56,208 bases of DNA from Alphaproteobacteria bacterium UBA7314 (GTDB taxonomy: Bacteria > Pseudomonadota > Alphaproteobacteria > MPNO01 > UBA830): NCBI GenBank assembly GCA_002471575.1, contig DKQG01000040.1, positions 20,933 through 77,140 of the forward strand, read 5' to 3'. Positions 43,671-52,274 of the stretch are shown here, piece after piece (the stretch's first letter is position 1; every line of letters begins with the position of its first letter). The position numbers were made by a program, and so were the translations under genes. The notes below the pieces were generated by a model, which did no database searches, was not told the DNA's origin, and worked only from the letters and a program-made list of their open reading frames with translations.

Positions 43671-44402
43671 ATGAACTGGACCGATGAAGGAATCGTGCTG
43701 TCGGCGCGCAAACATGGTGAAAGCGCGGCGATCGTCACTCTGCTGACCCGTGAAAACGGTCGGCATTCTGGACTTGTGCGGGGCGGGTACGGCTCGCGGG
43801 CACGCGGTATCTATCAGACCGGGAACCTGGTCAGTGCCCACTGGCGCGCCCGTCTGAGCGAGCATCTCGGCACGTACAGTTGCGAATTACTTCAACCCAA
43901 CGCCGCTATGCTGATGAGCGAACGCCTGCCACTCCTTGCGCTGACATCGGCCGCCGCTTTGGTCGAACGCCTGTTACCCGAACGGGAGCCGCACCCGGAC
44001 ACATTTGCTTCGTTATCGGCTTTGATCGAGATATTGGAGGCGGACGAAAACTGGTTGCCGAGATACGTTGAATGGGAGCTGGGACTTCTCAACCAGCTCG
44101 GCTACGGGCTCGACTTAACGGAATGCGCGGCAACGGGATCGACTGATGACCTGGTATTCGTGTCGCCTCGGACGGGGTGTGCGGTTTCCGCCGGTGCCGG
44201 TACGCCGTACCAGGAAAAACTGTTCGATTTGCCGACCTTCTTCATGACCAGCGATCCCGCTCCAATGTCGGAAGATATAGACATGGGATTGCGGATTACC
44301 GGTCACTTTCTTGCGCGTTGCGCCAAGGACGCCGATGCCGGCGATCTGCCGACGTCCAGGGCACGTTTTGTGGACCGGGTGGCGCGAGGAGCCAGGGATT
44401 AA
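43671..44402 (+). CDS. recO: DNA repair protein RecO
   Basis: The 243-residue protein has an N-terminal OB fold (MNWTDEGIVLSARKHGESAA, GLVRGG), LL..YELGLL-type helical part (VEWELGLLNQLGYGLDLTEC) and the FVSPRTGCAVS segment. RecO loads RecA in the RecFOR pathway. It follows era after 48 bases, as in related genomes. Confidence 0.94.
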   Translation: MNWTDEGIVLSARKHGESAAIVTLLTRENGRHSGLVRGGYGSRARGIYQTGNLVSAHWRARLSEHLGTYSCELLQPNAAMLMSERLPLLALTSAAALVERLLPEREPHPDTFASLSALIEILEADENWLPRYVEWELGLLNQLGYGLDLTECAATGSTDDLVFVSPRTGCAVSAGAGTPYQEKLFDLPTFFMTSDPAPMSEDIDMGLRITGHFLARCAKDADAGDLPTSRARFVDRVARGARD

Positions 44403-44513
44403 CTGATTTCTTGGTAAGTAGCGCACCGGTCGAATCACCCGATACTGGTATAACGACAATATCGAAATCGCCCTCAGTCCGAGGGCCGCATGTTGTTTAG
44501 GGTACTTGTATTG

Positions 44514-46745
44514 ATGGCTGATCAGACCACGGCTTCCCGGGTAGAAGAAGTCACCTTTAACGACGCGCTGGGCGAGCGCTATCTTGCATATGCGCTGTCG
44601 ACTATAACCGCCCGTTCGCTGCCGGATGTGCGTGATGGGCTGAAACCCGTGCACCGGCGATTGCTGTTCGCCATGCGCCAGCTTCGGCTGGAGCCGGAGT
44701 CCGGGTTCAAGAAATGCGCCCGCGTTGTGGGCGACGTTATCGGCAAGTATCACCCTCATGGCGATGTCGCAGTCTATGACGCGCTGGTGCGCTTGGCGCA
44801 GGACTTTGCAGTGCGTTACCCGCTGGTAGAAGGGCAGGGAAATTTCGGTAACATCGATGGCGATAACGCGGCAGCAATGCGGTACACGGAATCCCGTCTG
44901 ACGGCGTATGCCATCGCGATGCTCGAAGGTATCGATGAAGATGCGGTCGACTTCCGCGAAAACTACGACGGATCGGAAGATGAGCCAGTGCTGTTGCCGG
45001 CCAGCGTTCCAAACCTGCTATGCAACGGTGCAGCGGGGATTGCGGTCGGTATGGCGACCAGCATCCCGCCCCACAATCTCGACGATGTATGCGCGGCGCT
45101 ACTTCATCTTCTTAAATTCCCGAATGCTACCATTGCCAAGCTCGTGGAACTGGTGCCCGGACCGGATTTTCCGACTGGTGGCGTTCTAGTCGAAGACCGG
45201 GATTCCGTGGCAGAGGCCTACGCGACGGGCAGGGGATCATTCCGCCTGCGTGCGAAATGGGAGGTCGAGAAACTCGGCCATGGCCAGTACCAGGTGGTTA
45301 TCACCGAAATTCCCTACCAGGTACAGAAAGGCCGGATCGTCGAGAAGATCGCCGATCTGTTGAATGCAAAGAAACTGGCGCTGTTAGGCGATATCCGGGA
45401 CGAGAGCGCGGAAGACATTCGCCTGATCTTGGAGCCTCGCAACCGGTCTATCGAACCCGACGTGCTGATGGAGCAGATGTTCCGGATGACCGACCTGGAA
45501 ACCCGCGCCAGTCTGAATATGAACGTTCTGGACTCTAACACGGTGCCGCGTGTGATGAACCTTCGGGATGTTCTGCGGTCATTCCTCGAACATCGGGAAA
45601 CATTACTCCTAAGGCGAACCAAGCATCGCCTAGCCAAGATCGAGCATCGGCTCGAAGTCCTCGAAGGGTATCTGGTTGCGTATCTCAATCTCGACGAGGT
45701 GATCCGACTCATCCGTGAGGAGGATGAGCCAAAAGCGATCATGATGAAGAAGTGGAAGCTGACCGACGTTCAGGCCGAAGCCATCCTGAACATGCGTTTG
45801 CGAGCGCTTCGCCGGCTTGAGGAAAATGCCATCAAGGAAGAGCACGCGGTTTTGTTGTCAGAGAAGAAGACGCTGAATGCGCTTTTGAAGAACAGGAAAA
45901 AGCGAGAAGCGGTGATCTCCGGGCAGATAAAGGATATCCGCACGAAATTTGGCAAGAACACCGATCTTGGCGCCCGCCGCACGGAAATCGGCGTCGCTCC
46001 GGAAGAAATCGTGGTGCCGCTGGATATCCTGATAGAGCGAGAACCGATTACGGTCATCTGTTCGCAGAAAGGCTGGATCCGAGGGGCCAAGGGCCACCTC
46101 ACCGAAACAGCAGACCTTAAATACAAGGACGGCGATCGCGGGCGGTACGTACTTCACGCGCAGACCACCGACAAGATACTCATTTTCGCCACGAACGGGC
46201 GTTTCTACACGCTGTTCGGCGATAAGCTACCGGGTGGGCGTGGACATGGTGATCCCGTGCGCCTGATGGTCGATCTTCCGAACGATCAGGATATCGTTGC
46301 ACTATTCGTCTATCGGCCCGGCGAGAAAGTTGTCGTGGCGTCGTCGGACGGACGTGGATTCGTGGTGCCCGAGGACAACGTGATTGCGCAGACAAAGAAC
46401 GGCAAGCAGGTTCTTAATGTCGGCAAGGGCAACGAGGCGCAGGCTTGTACACCGGTCACAGGCGACACGGTAGCCGTGGTTGGCGACAACCGCAAGATCA
46501 TTATCTTCCCTCTGGACGAACTGCCGGAGATGACGCGCGGGCGGGGGGTGAAGCTGCAGAGCTACAAAGACGGCGGCCTTGCTGATCTGACCACGTTCAT
46601 TTTCAAGGAGGGCCTACCTTGGAAAACGGGTGCGGGACTCCGTACCGAAACCGATATCAAAGCCTATGTCGGCAAGCGGTCCCAGGCCGGGCGTTTGGCC
46701 ATGCGTGGTTTCCCCAGGAACAACCGGTTCGGGAACTACGAATAG
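44514..46745 (+). CDS. parC: DNA topoisomerase IV subunit A
   Basis: The 743-residue protein has the breakage-reunion domain with RSLPDVRDGLKPVHRRLLFA, KYHPHGDVAVYDALVRLAQ and the catalytic Tyr in AAAMRYTESRLT. A C-terminal beta-pinwheel follows, with GRGVKLQSYKDGG in place of the gyrase box. The GyrA-box is absent, favouring ParC. The start at 44514 (MADQTTASRV) was chosen over a TTG at 44490. The leader holds a small hairpin GCCCTC/GAGGGC at about 44470-44486. Confidence 0.95.
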   Translation: MADQTTASRVEEVTFNDALGERYLAYALSTITARSLPDVRDGLKPVHRRLLFAMRQLRLEPESGFKKCARVVGDVIGKYHPHGDVAVYDALVRLAQDFAVRYPLVEGQGNFGNIDGDNAAAMRYTESRLTAYAIAMLEGIDEDAVDFRENYDGSEDEPVLLPASVPNLLCNGAAGIAVGMATSIPPHNLDDVCAALLHLLKFPNATIAKLVELVPGPDFPTGGVLVEDRDSVAEAYATGRGSFRLRAKWEVEKLGHGQYQVVITEIPYQVQKGRIVEKIADLLNAKKLALLGDIRDESAEDIRLILEPRNRSIEPDVLMEQMFRMTDLETRASLNMNVLDSNTVPRVMNLRDVLRSFLEHRETLLLRRTKHRLAKIEHRLEVLEGYLVAYLNLDEVIRLIREEDEPKAIMMKKWKLTDVQAEAILNMRLRALRRLEENAIKEEHAVLLSEKKTLNALLKNRKKREAVISGQIKDIRTKFGKNTDLGARRTEIGVAPEEIVVPLDILIEREPITVICSQKGWIRGAKGHLTETADLKYKDGDRGRYVLHAQTTDKILIFATNGRFYTLFGDKLPGGRGHGDPVRLMVDLPNDQDIVALFVYRPGEKVVVASSDGRGFVVPEDNVIAQTKNGKQVLNVGKGNEAQACTPVTGDTVAVVGDNRKIIIFPLDELPEMTRGRGVKLQSYKDGGLADLTTFIFKEGLPWKTGAGLRTETDIKAYVGKRSQAGRLAMRGFPRNNRFGNYE

Positions 46746-46992
46746 GCCTCGTCATTTCCTACAAGTTCAGCGAAACATCCCGGCGTACCAATAGGCAGCC
46801 GGCGACTTCGGTTGCCTGATCGCTGTTCAGGCGCGCCTGCGAACGCAAACCAATTGGCTCCCAGATGGCTGCTTCGGAGGTAACGAGGCCGGACAGTAGG
46901 TCTGTTGCCGCCACATGTTAGTTCCAGCGCGTATCGTGTCAGGTTCTGTTCCACGGATTTCGCCGCGCATTCCAGTCTCGGATCCCGCCGTT

Positions 46993-47445
46993 TCAGATCG
47001 CGCCCGCCACGAGAAAAATGAGAGTTGACATGGCTGGTTTCGGGAATGCAATTGAATAATTTTTTGCCGCCCTGAATTCCGCGACTGCTTTTTCGAGCGC
47101 CTGTGAAGACAGGATACCGGGCAAGGCTTTCAGCCTGTCGCCGATTGCGGCCGGTGCCTCGGCCTGCTGAATAATCTCGACGGTTTCCACAACGGGCCCG
47201 AATGCCCTGTCTACGGTGCGGCGATATATCGTTCGTGCACGTTTTTCGGCTTTTGCAAGGGCAGTGTATTTGCCGCGCTGTTCCCCCCAGTTCGGTGGGA
47301 TACGACCCCGCGCTTCATCAGCTTCATTTTTAACATCTTCTATATCGCGCTGGATCCGGGCGATCGCAGCATTGCCATCGGTTCCGTCGCGCTTCGCGAT
47401 GTACCGGCGTGTATTCAGGTTTATAGGTTTTGAGAGCCGCGCCAA
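46993..47445 (-). CDS. Hypothetical protein, possibly decaying
   Basis: The 150-residue frame begins with a TTG and has no good ribosome binding site. The product is mostly charged and helical (KYTALAKAEKRARTIYRRTV) with a hydrophobic C-terminal end (MSTLIFLVAGAI). I recognise no family. Just downstream (46746-46992) the minus strand has further protein-like frames broken by stops, so this may be part of a degraded gene between parC and the leucyltransferase gene. Confidence 0.4.
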   Translation of the reverse strand: MARLSKPINLNTRRYIAKRDGTDGNAAIARIQRDIEDVKNEADEARGRIPPNWGEQRGKYTALAKAEKRARTIYRRTVDRAFGPVVETVEIIQQAEAPAAIGDRLKALPGILSSQALEKAVAEFRAAKNYSIAFPKPAMSTLIFLVAGAI

Positions 47446-47502
47446 TAATTTTTACATCGTTCACTCGCAAAGGACATTGCGCGTGATGCATAGCCCCCAA
47501 AG

Positions 47503-48225
47503 TCAGGAATTGCTGGACGTCCAGCCGTCCTGTCCGAGGATTTCCAGCGGTTTGAAACGGGCCTTATAGGCCATCTTGTCGGATCCATCGATCCAGTAGC
47601 CGAGATATAGATAGGGAAGGCCCAGCGCCTGCGCCCGCTCGATCATCCACAGAATCATGTGGGTACCGAGGCTTCGCCTTGTCTCTCCGCCGTCGAAAAA
47701 GCTGTAGACAGCGGATAGGGATTCTTCCATCCGATCCATCAGCATCACGGCCGCAAGGCGCCCATCGGAGTCACGGAATTCAACGGTTCGCGAAGATACC
47801 GGCGTATCTTCGATCATAGCCCGGTAGGCGCTGAAATCCATCCCCGACATTTCGCCGCCTTCATGGCGCTTGCGTTGATAGGATGAGAAAAGGCGGTACT
47901 GCTCGACGGTCGCGATGGCCTCAATGTCGTCCGCTGTCAGGTCGCTGTTTGTCCTTGCGACGCGCCGAAAGGACTTCGTCCACTGGAACTCCGACACTGC
48001 GACCCTTACCGGAATGCAGGCGCTGCAGTCCGGGCACGCAGGCCTATAGGCAAGGCTGTGACTGCGACGAAATCCCGCACGCGAGAGCCTCTCGTATAGT
48101 GCATCCGCTTTGTGTCCCGCGAGCTCAGTCACGACTTTGCGTTCGGTTTTCCCTTCCAGATAGGGGCAGGGCAGGGACCGTGTACCGAAAAAGAAACGGT
48201 CGGGGCGGATTAATTGCTGGTTCAT
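47503..48225 (-). CDS. bpt: Aspartate/glutamate leucyltransferase (Bpt/ATE family)
   Basis: The 240-residue N-end-rule transferase has RSLPCPYLEGKTERKV, the Cys-rich YRPACPDCSACIPVRV, and SLGTHMILWMIERAQALGLPYLYLGYWI. It adds Leu to proteins with N-terminal Asp or Glu for ClpS/ClpAP degradation. The ATG at 48225 (MNQQLIRPDRFF) was preferred to a TTG at 48231. By recalled order this gene lies near parC and hemB in Rhodospirillales. Confidence 0.94.
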   Translation of the reverse strand: MNQQLIRPDRFFFGTRSLPCPYLEGKTERKVVTELAGHKADALYERLSRAGFRRSHSLAYRPACPDCSACIPVRVAVSEFQWTKSFRRVARTNSDLTADDIEAIATVEQYRLFSSYQRKRHEGGEMSGMDFSAYRAMIEDTPVSSRTVEFRDSDGRLAAVMLMDRMEESLSAVYSFFDGGETRRSLGTHMILWMIERAQALGLPYLYLGYWIDGSDKMAYKARFKPLEILGQDGWTSSNS

Positions 48226-48435
48226 ACTCAAACAAGTTTACTAACGGTGATACGCAGCCTGAATATAGGGATTCACGCCGTTTGAGCAAAGTTTTACGAA
48301 ACTATTGGTATATGCTGCGCCTTCTGTCATCGGCCGCCTTCTGGCGTCCCTTACTTCAGGCGGGGGCGACGCGCGTTGGCAAATCCGGTATTTATGACCG
48401 CACATCACATCGATAACTGAAAAAAAGGGGCAAAA

Positions 48436-48864
48436 ATGCCGGATAACATCGTCACCGCCGAAGCTTTGCAGGAACGGATGAGCGCAAATGCGTTCAACAA
48501 CTGGATGGGCATGGAAATCCAGGAACTTACTGAGGAGGAACTGACAGTCTTAATCAAATGGCGTGAAGAAATGATGTCCAACCCGAAGGCAAAAGTGACG
48601 CATGGCGGAATCCTGGGTGCGGCGATCGACGCGGTCGCCGATTTCATGATCGCGGCAAAAGTCGGCATGCCGGTTCCGACCGTTGATCTCCGGGTCGATT
48701 ATCACCGCGCAGCAATACCCGGTGATCTCAAATGTGTTGGCCGGATAGTCAGGCTGGGCGGAACCAACTCCGTCGCGGAAGCCTATGTTTACGATGGTGA
48801 CGAAAAGCTGATCGCCAGCGGCAGGGGCACTTATTTCACCGCGGCTGCCAAATCCAAGGAATAA
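48436..48864 (+). CDS. PaaI-type hotdog thioesterase
   Basis: The 142-residue protein has the hotdog signature THGGILGAAIDAVADFMIA with the active-site region, VDLRVDYHRAAIPGDLKC and SGRGTYF. It hydrolyses an acyl- or aryl-CoA thioester. It starts a plus-strand cassette, 5 bases before the dihydroxyphthalate-decarboxylase-like gene. AAGGGG lies upstream of the ATG. Its 210-base upstream gap, divergent from bpt, holds the cassette promoter. Confidence 0.88.
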   Translation: MPDNIVTAEALQERMSANAFNNWMGMEIQELTEEELTVLIKWREEMMSNPKAKVTHGGILGAAIDAVADFMIAAKVGMPVPTVDLRVDYHRAAIPGDLKCVGRIVRLGGTNSVAEAYVYDGDEKLIASGRGTYFTAAAKSKE

Positions 48865-48869
48865 GCGAA

Positions 48870-49862
48870 ATGGCGCGGGTGCCGTTAACGATATGCACCG
48901 GAGCCTACGACCGGGTTCGCGCGTTGGCGGATGGGCGTGTCGGGGTTGAGGGTTGCGACGTGAACTACCTGACCATGAACCCGGAACAGGCGTTCTACCG
49001 CGCCTGGAACAATTTCGAGTTCGATGTCACCGAACTGTCAGGCTCAAGCTACATCCTGGCGCGGTCAACCGGCTGGGACGATTACATCTCTGTGCCGGTA
49101 TTTCCGTCACGCTTGTTCCGGCATTCCGGGATTTACATCCGAGCTGATGCCGGGATCGAAAAGCCGGAACACCTTAAAGGTAGGGAAGTGGGGGTGCCGG
49201 TCTATGCAATGACGGCCGCCCTCTGGATCCGTGGGATGTTGCAGGATGATTACGGCGTTGCCCCATCGGACATTCACTGGCGGACCGGCGGGCTGGAAGA
49301 AGGCGGCCGCAAATCAAAATTTCCGCCGAAGCTGCCGCCCGAGATAAAGGTCGACCCTATATGCGACGATCAGACGCTGTCGGGGATGCTCTTAAGTGGG
49401 GAACTAACGGCTCTGGTATCAGCCCGCGAACCGTCCTGCTTCGGTCCAGACCATCCTGAAATCGTCCGACTGTTTCCCGATTTTCGTGCAGCGGAGAAGG
49501 AATGGTATGCCAAGACCGGCCTGTTTCCGATCATGCACGTGCTCGGTATTCGGAAGGAACTGGTGGAGCGCGAACCTTGGATCGCTACGAGCGTTCTGAA
49601 AGCGTTTACCCAGGCCAAGGACGTATGCCTGGAGGAGATGTCTGACGTCACTGCACTGGCGGTTTCGATGCCGTGGATCGCGGCGGAACTGCGCGAAACT
49701 CGGGAATTAATGGGAGACGACATCTGGCCGTACGGTTTCCAAGAAAATCTGGGGGAACTGTCGGTGATGTGCCGCTGGTCGAAAGCCCAAGGCCTGGCCT
49801 CGCGGGAGATGACACCGGAGGAGCTGTTTCACCCCGCGACGCTGGATCGCGCCCGGATTTAG
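48870..49862 (+). CDS. 4,5-dihydroxyphthalate decarboxylase-like protein
   Basis: The 330-residue protein has the periplasmic-binding-protein fold of the Pht5 type. It begins PLTICTGAYDRVRALADGRV and has FDVTELSGSSYILAR, the VPVFPSRLFRHSGIYI segment and GREVGVPVYAMTAALWIRG. There is no signal peptide, so it acts in the cytosol. Pht5-type enzymes decarboxylate 4,5-dihydroxyphthalate to protocatechuate, but many relatives have unknown substrates. It lies 5 bases after the thioesterase gene and 9 bases before the MetE/UROD-like gene. Confidence 0.82.
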   Translation: MARVPLTICTGAYDRVRALADGRVGVEGCDVNYLTMNPEQAFYRAWNNFEFDVTELSGSSYILARSTGWDDYISVPVFPSRLFRHSGIYIRADAGIEKPEHLKGREVGVPVYAMTAALWIRGMLQDDYGVAPSDIHWRTGGLEEGGRKSKFPPKLPPEIKVDPICDDQTLSGMLLSGELTALVSAREPSCFGPDHPEIVRLFPDFRAAEKEWYAKTGLFPIMHVLGIRKELVEREPWIATSVLKAFTQAKDVCLEEMSDVTALAVSMPWIAAELRETRELMGDDIWPYGFQENLGELSVMCRWSKAQGLASREMTPEELFHPATLDRARI

Positions 49863-49871
49863 GAGGTTGAC

Positions 49872-50927
49872 GTGGCAAACGATTTGCTTCTCGTGGGTAG
49901 CGTGCCCTACGATACGGCCGAGGAAGTGTTCGAGACGTTCGGCGCCGGCCTTGGGGCGCATCTGGCGGCAGTGCCCGATGGAGAAATAGGGCCCCGCAAA
50001 CACTGGATCAGCAAGGTCCATTTTCAGGTCATGGCAGCGCATCCCGAGTTCGAGGTACTGCGGCATCCCGCCCACGAAAACGGTGTTGAACGGCAAAATC
50101 CCCGCAATGCCAGTGATAGCTGGTTGTTCCGAGTCCGGAACGGGGTAGACCAGGTTCAGTTTGGCGACCGAGGCTGGAGGCTTGGATATGCCCGGGATGC
50201 AGTGAACTCGTATTTTGTCTTTCGGACCCTGCGTGATCGCGGCGTGCTGAAGGACGATATCCGTTTCCAGGTATCGATCCCCTCGGTGAACAGCGTCATC
50301 GCGCCCCGCGTCTTCCAAGAACCGGGCGATCTAGAAAAAATACGCCCTGGATACGAAGATGCAGTTTTGGGCGAGGTGGAAACCATCCTGAAGAAGATCC
50401 CCGCCGACGACCTGGCGATCCAATGGGACTGCGCGACCGAACTGCAGGATGCTTACGGTGCCGTCGGGGGACTCGACCCAGAGACAATGATCGAACGCAA
50501 TGTCACCCAGTTTCGACGGTTGTGCATCGCTATTCCGGCGGAGGTTGGGCTTGGCTTCCATCTGTGTTTCGGCACGCTGGGCGGCTGGCCGCGTTTCGCG
50601 CCCGACGACCTGAGCGGGGCAGTCACGCTGGCGAACGCAGTAATCGAACATTCTGGGCGCCGCGTCGACTGGGTGCACCTGCCGGTTCTCGATACGTCTG
50701 AAGATTCGTTCTTTGCGCCGCTGGCCGGGTTGGTGCCGAGGGGAGCAAAAATTTATCTTGGGATGATCCACAATATGGATAATTTCGGGGACCGCCTGGC
50801 CGTCGCCCGCGAATATCTGCCCGAATTCGGTCTCGGTGCGTTCTGCGGTTTTGGGCGGGAGCCAGTAGACACGTTGCCTCAAATTCTGGACGATCACCTG
50901 AAAGCGGCCGAGATCGCCGGATTTTGA
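49872..50927 (+). CDS. MetE/UROD-superfamily barrel protein of unknown function
   Basis: The 351-residue TIM-barrel protein resembles the C-terminal catalytic domain of cobalamin-independent methionine synthase. It has LLVGSVPYDTAEEVF at the start, FQVSIPSVNSVIAP, AIQWDCATELQDA and GFHLCFGTLGGWPRF. A His/Cys pair in FHLCFG and a later acidic residue could bind zinc. Families of this sort cleave methyl groups or act on unknown substrates. GTG start with AGGAGG 5 bases before it. Function unknown; the neighbours suggest aromatic carboxylate metabolism. Confidence 0.75.
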   Translation: MANDLLLVGSVPYDTAEEVFETFGAGLGAHLAAVPDGEIGPRKHWISKVHFQVMAAHPEFEVLRHPAHENGVERQNPRNASDSWLFRVRNGVDQVQFGDRGWRLGYARDAVNSYFVFRTLRDRGVLKDDIRFQVSIPSVNSVIAPRVFQEPGDLEKIRPGYEDAVLGEVETILKKIPADDLAIQWDCATELQDAYGAVGGLDPETMIERNVTQFRRLCIAIPAEVGLGFHLCFGTLGGWPRFAPDDLSGAVTLANAVIEHSGRRVDWVHLPVLDTSEDSFFAPLAGLVPRGAKIYLGMIHNMDNFGDRLAVAREYLPEFGLGAFCGFGREPVDTLPQILDDHLKAAEIAGF

Positions 50928-50992
50928 AATATCGTGCCCCACTCCGAGTGGGACGTTTCTCACCGCGTTCTAATCTACTAAGATTGATTCGT

Positions 50993-51006
50993 CGCGAGGT
51001 CTCGCG
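50993..51006. promoter_or_regulatory. Possible operator palindrome upstream of the flavin reductase
   Basis: A perfect inverted repeat, CGCGAG-GT-CTCGCG, sits 30 bases before the flavin reductase ATG. A second small inverted repeat, CCCACT (50938-50943) / AGTGGG (50947-50952), lies just after the barrel-protein gene and may be a weak terminator. These suggest that the reductase is transcribed separately. Confidence 0.35.
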
Positions 51007-51035
51007 GCCTATGCACTTATACGATAGGAAGCTTA

Positions 51036-51515
51036 ATGACCATCGATCAGAGAGAATATCGGAACGCTGTGGGGTGTTTTGCGACCGGCGTCACGATCGT
51101 CACCACACTGGACATTGACGGCGACCGGATCGGGATCACCGCGAACTCCTTTACGTCGCTGTCTCTGGACCCGCCATTGGTGCTGTTCTGCGTCGATGCG
51201 AAGATCAGCAGTTTCGAGGCTTTCGAAAGCTGTCGGCATTTCAATATCAATGTCCTCACTGAGGACCAGATGGATATGTCCAACAACTTTGCCCGTTCCA
51301 ACGAAGACAAATGGGACGGCGTCGAGCATGGATCCGGTAAAAACGGCTGTCCCGTATTCGACGGATCCGTCGCGATTCTCGAATGCGACAAGCATGCCAT
51401 GTACGAAGGCGGTGACCATCTGATCATGGTGGGGCAGGTGACCAAGATGACTTACGAAGCCGGTGACTGCCGACCGTTGCTGTATTACAAGGGGTCCTAC
51501 GCCAACCTGTCTTGA
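51036..51515 (+). CDS. Flavin reductase family protein
   Basis: The 159-residue flavin-binding protein has the split-barrel fold: FRNAVGCFATGVTIVTT-like start, GITANSFTSLSLDPPLVLFC and the HLIMVGQV end strand. It makes reduced FMN or FAD with NAD(P)H for a two-component monooxygenase. No monooxygenase lies in the window, so its partner is elsewhere. It is the last gene of the cassette, separated from the barrel gene by 108 bases. Confidence 0.9.
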   Translation: MTIDQREYRNAVGCFATGVTIVTTLDIDGDRIGITANSFTSLSLDPPLVLFCVDAKISSFEAFESCRHFNINVLTEDQMDMSNNFARSNEDKWDGVEHGSGKNGCPVFDGSVAILECDKHAMYEGGDHLIMVGQVTKMTYEAGDCRPLLYYKGSYANLS

Positions 51516-51791
51516 TCAGTCGGACGCGTATCCTATTCCGAAGACGTGCGTTGAAAACCCTCATCGGCGAGTCATTCAGCGAGGGTATGACCATCACCGC
51601 TGTTCCGGACTTCCACTAGGGTCTAGATCTACGCCATCCGCACCGGCACGACACGGTACCGGCGTTAATGCTCTACTTCGATGGTGTTTCCGCCTAGCTC
51701 GGTGATCAGTTCGGAAACGCGTGCCAGGTTGCCTGACAGGTCGCTAATCTGGACGCACAGCCGCACTAGACGTCCAGACCGCAAGCGACCC

Positions 51792-52225
51792 CCGCTTTCG
51801 TTCAACGTCTTCATGACTTTCTGACAGACCTATCGTGGTGTCGATGGCGACAGCGCGCTGGCCGAACTGGTCACTATCCGGTCGGACCAAGCTGAAGTGG
51901 CCGTCGGCCAAGACCTGGAAACTACTAGGTCGGTCAATCAGTATGCCTTCGCCCCGGCTATCGGCGGCGGGTAGCATAAATTTGAAGGCTTCTTCAGGAC
52001 CTGTCGGGATGACGACACGCGGGATGGGAGCCAGGTTGCTGCGTGCCGATCGCGAATAAGAAGAATCTGGTTCTGACCGGTGAGGTGGCCGATGGAAAAT
52101 ACGCTGTCTGTTGCATAGAAACCATCAAAGACGCCCTCGAATTGTTTACAGGAGTGCCGGCGGGAACAGGGGATGCAAAAGGCGAATTTGGTAAGGACGC
52201 GGTCTTTGGCAAAAGTTGCCACTAA
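51792..52225 (+). pseudogene. Decayed Lon-like (LonB/C-type) ATP-dependent protease, C-terminal part
   Basis: The plus strand retains the Lon-protease C-terminal domain in broken frames: PLSFNVFMTF (stop) QTYRGVDGDSALAELV, then DLETTRSVNQYAFAPAIGGG (stop) HKFEGFFRTC in the same frame, then after a frameshift VPIANKKNLVL and IETIKDALELFTGVPAG to the stop at 52225. The catalytic-Ser box GDSA is recognisable, but the Lys box has a stop. The ATPase part is missing. No other gene is seen in the gap 51516-52274. Confidence 0.8.
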
Positions 52226-52274
52226 TCTGCAGTGTTACTACCGTATCCTGATGGATCGGAACGACGCGTTTTGA

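Noticed and set aside
50938..50952. Strong terminator after the MetE/UROD-like gene
   Set aside because: The stem CCCACT/AGTGGG is short and is not followed by a proper T-run, so it is only mentioned as a possible weak site.
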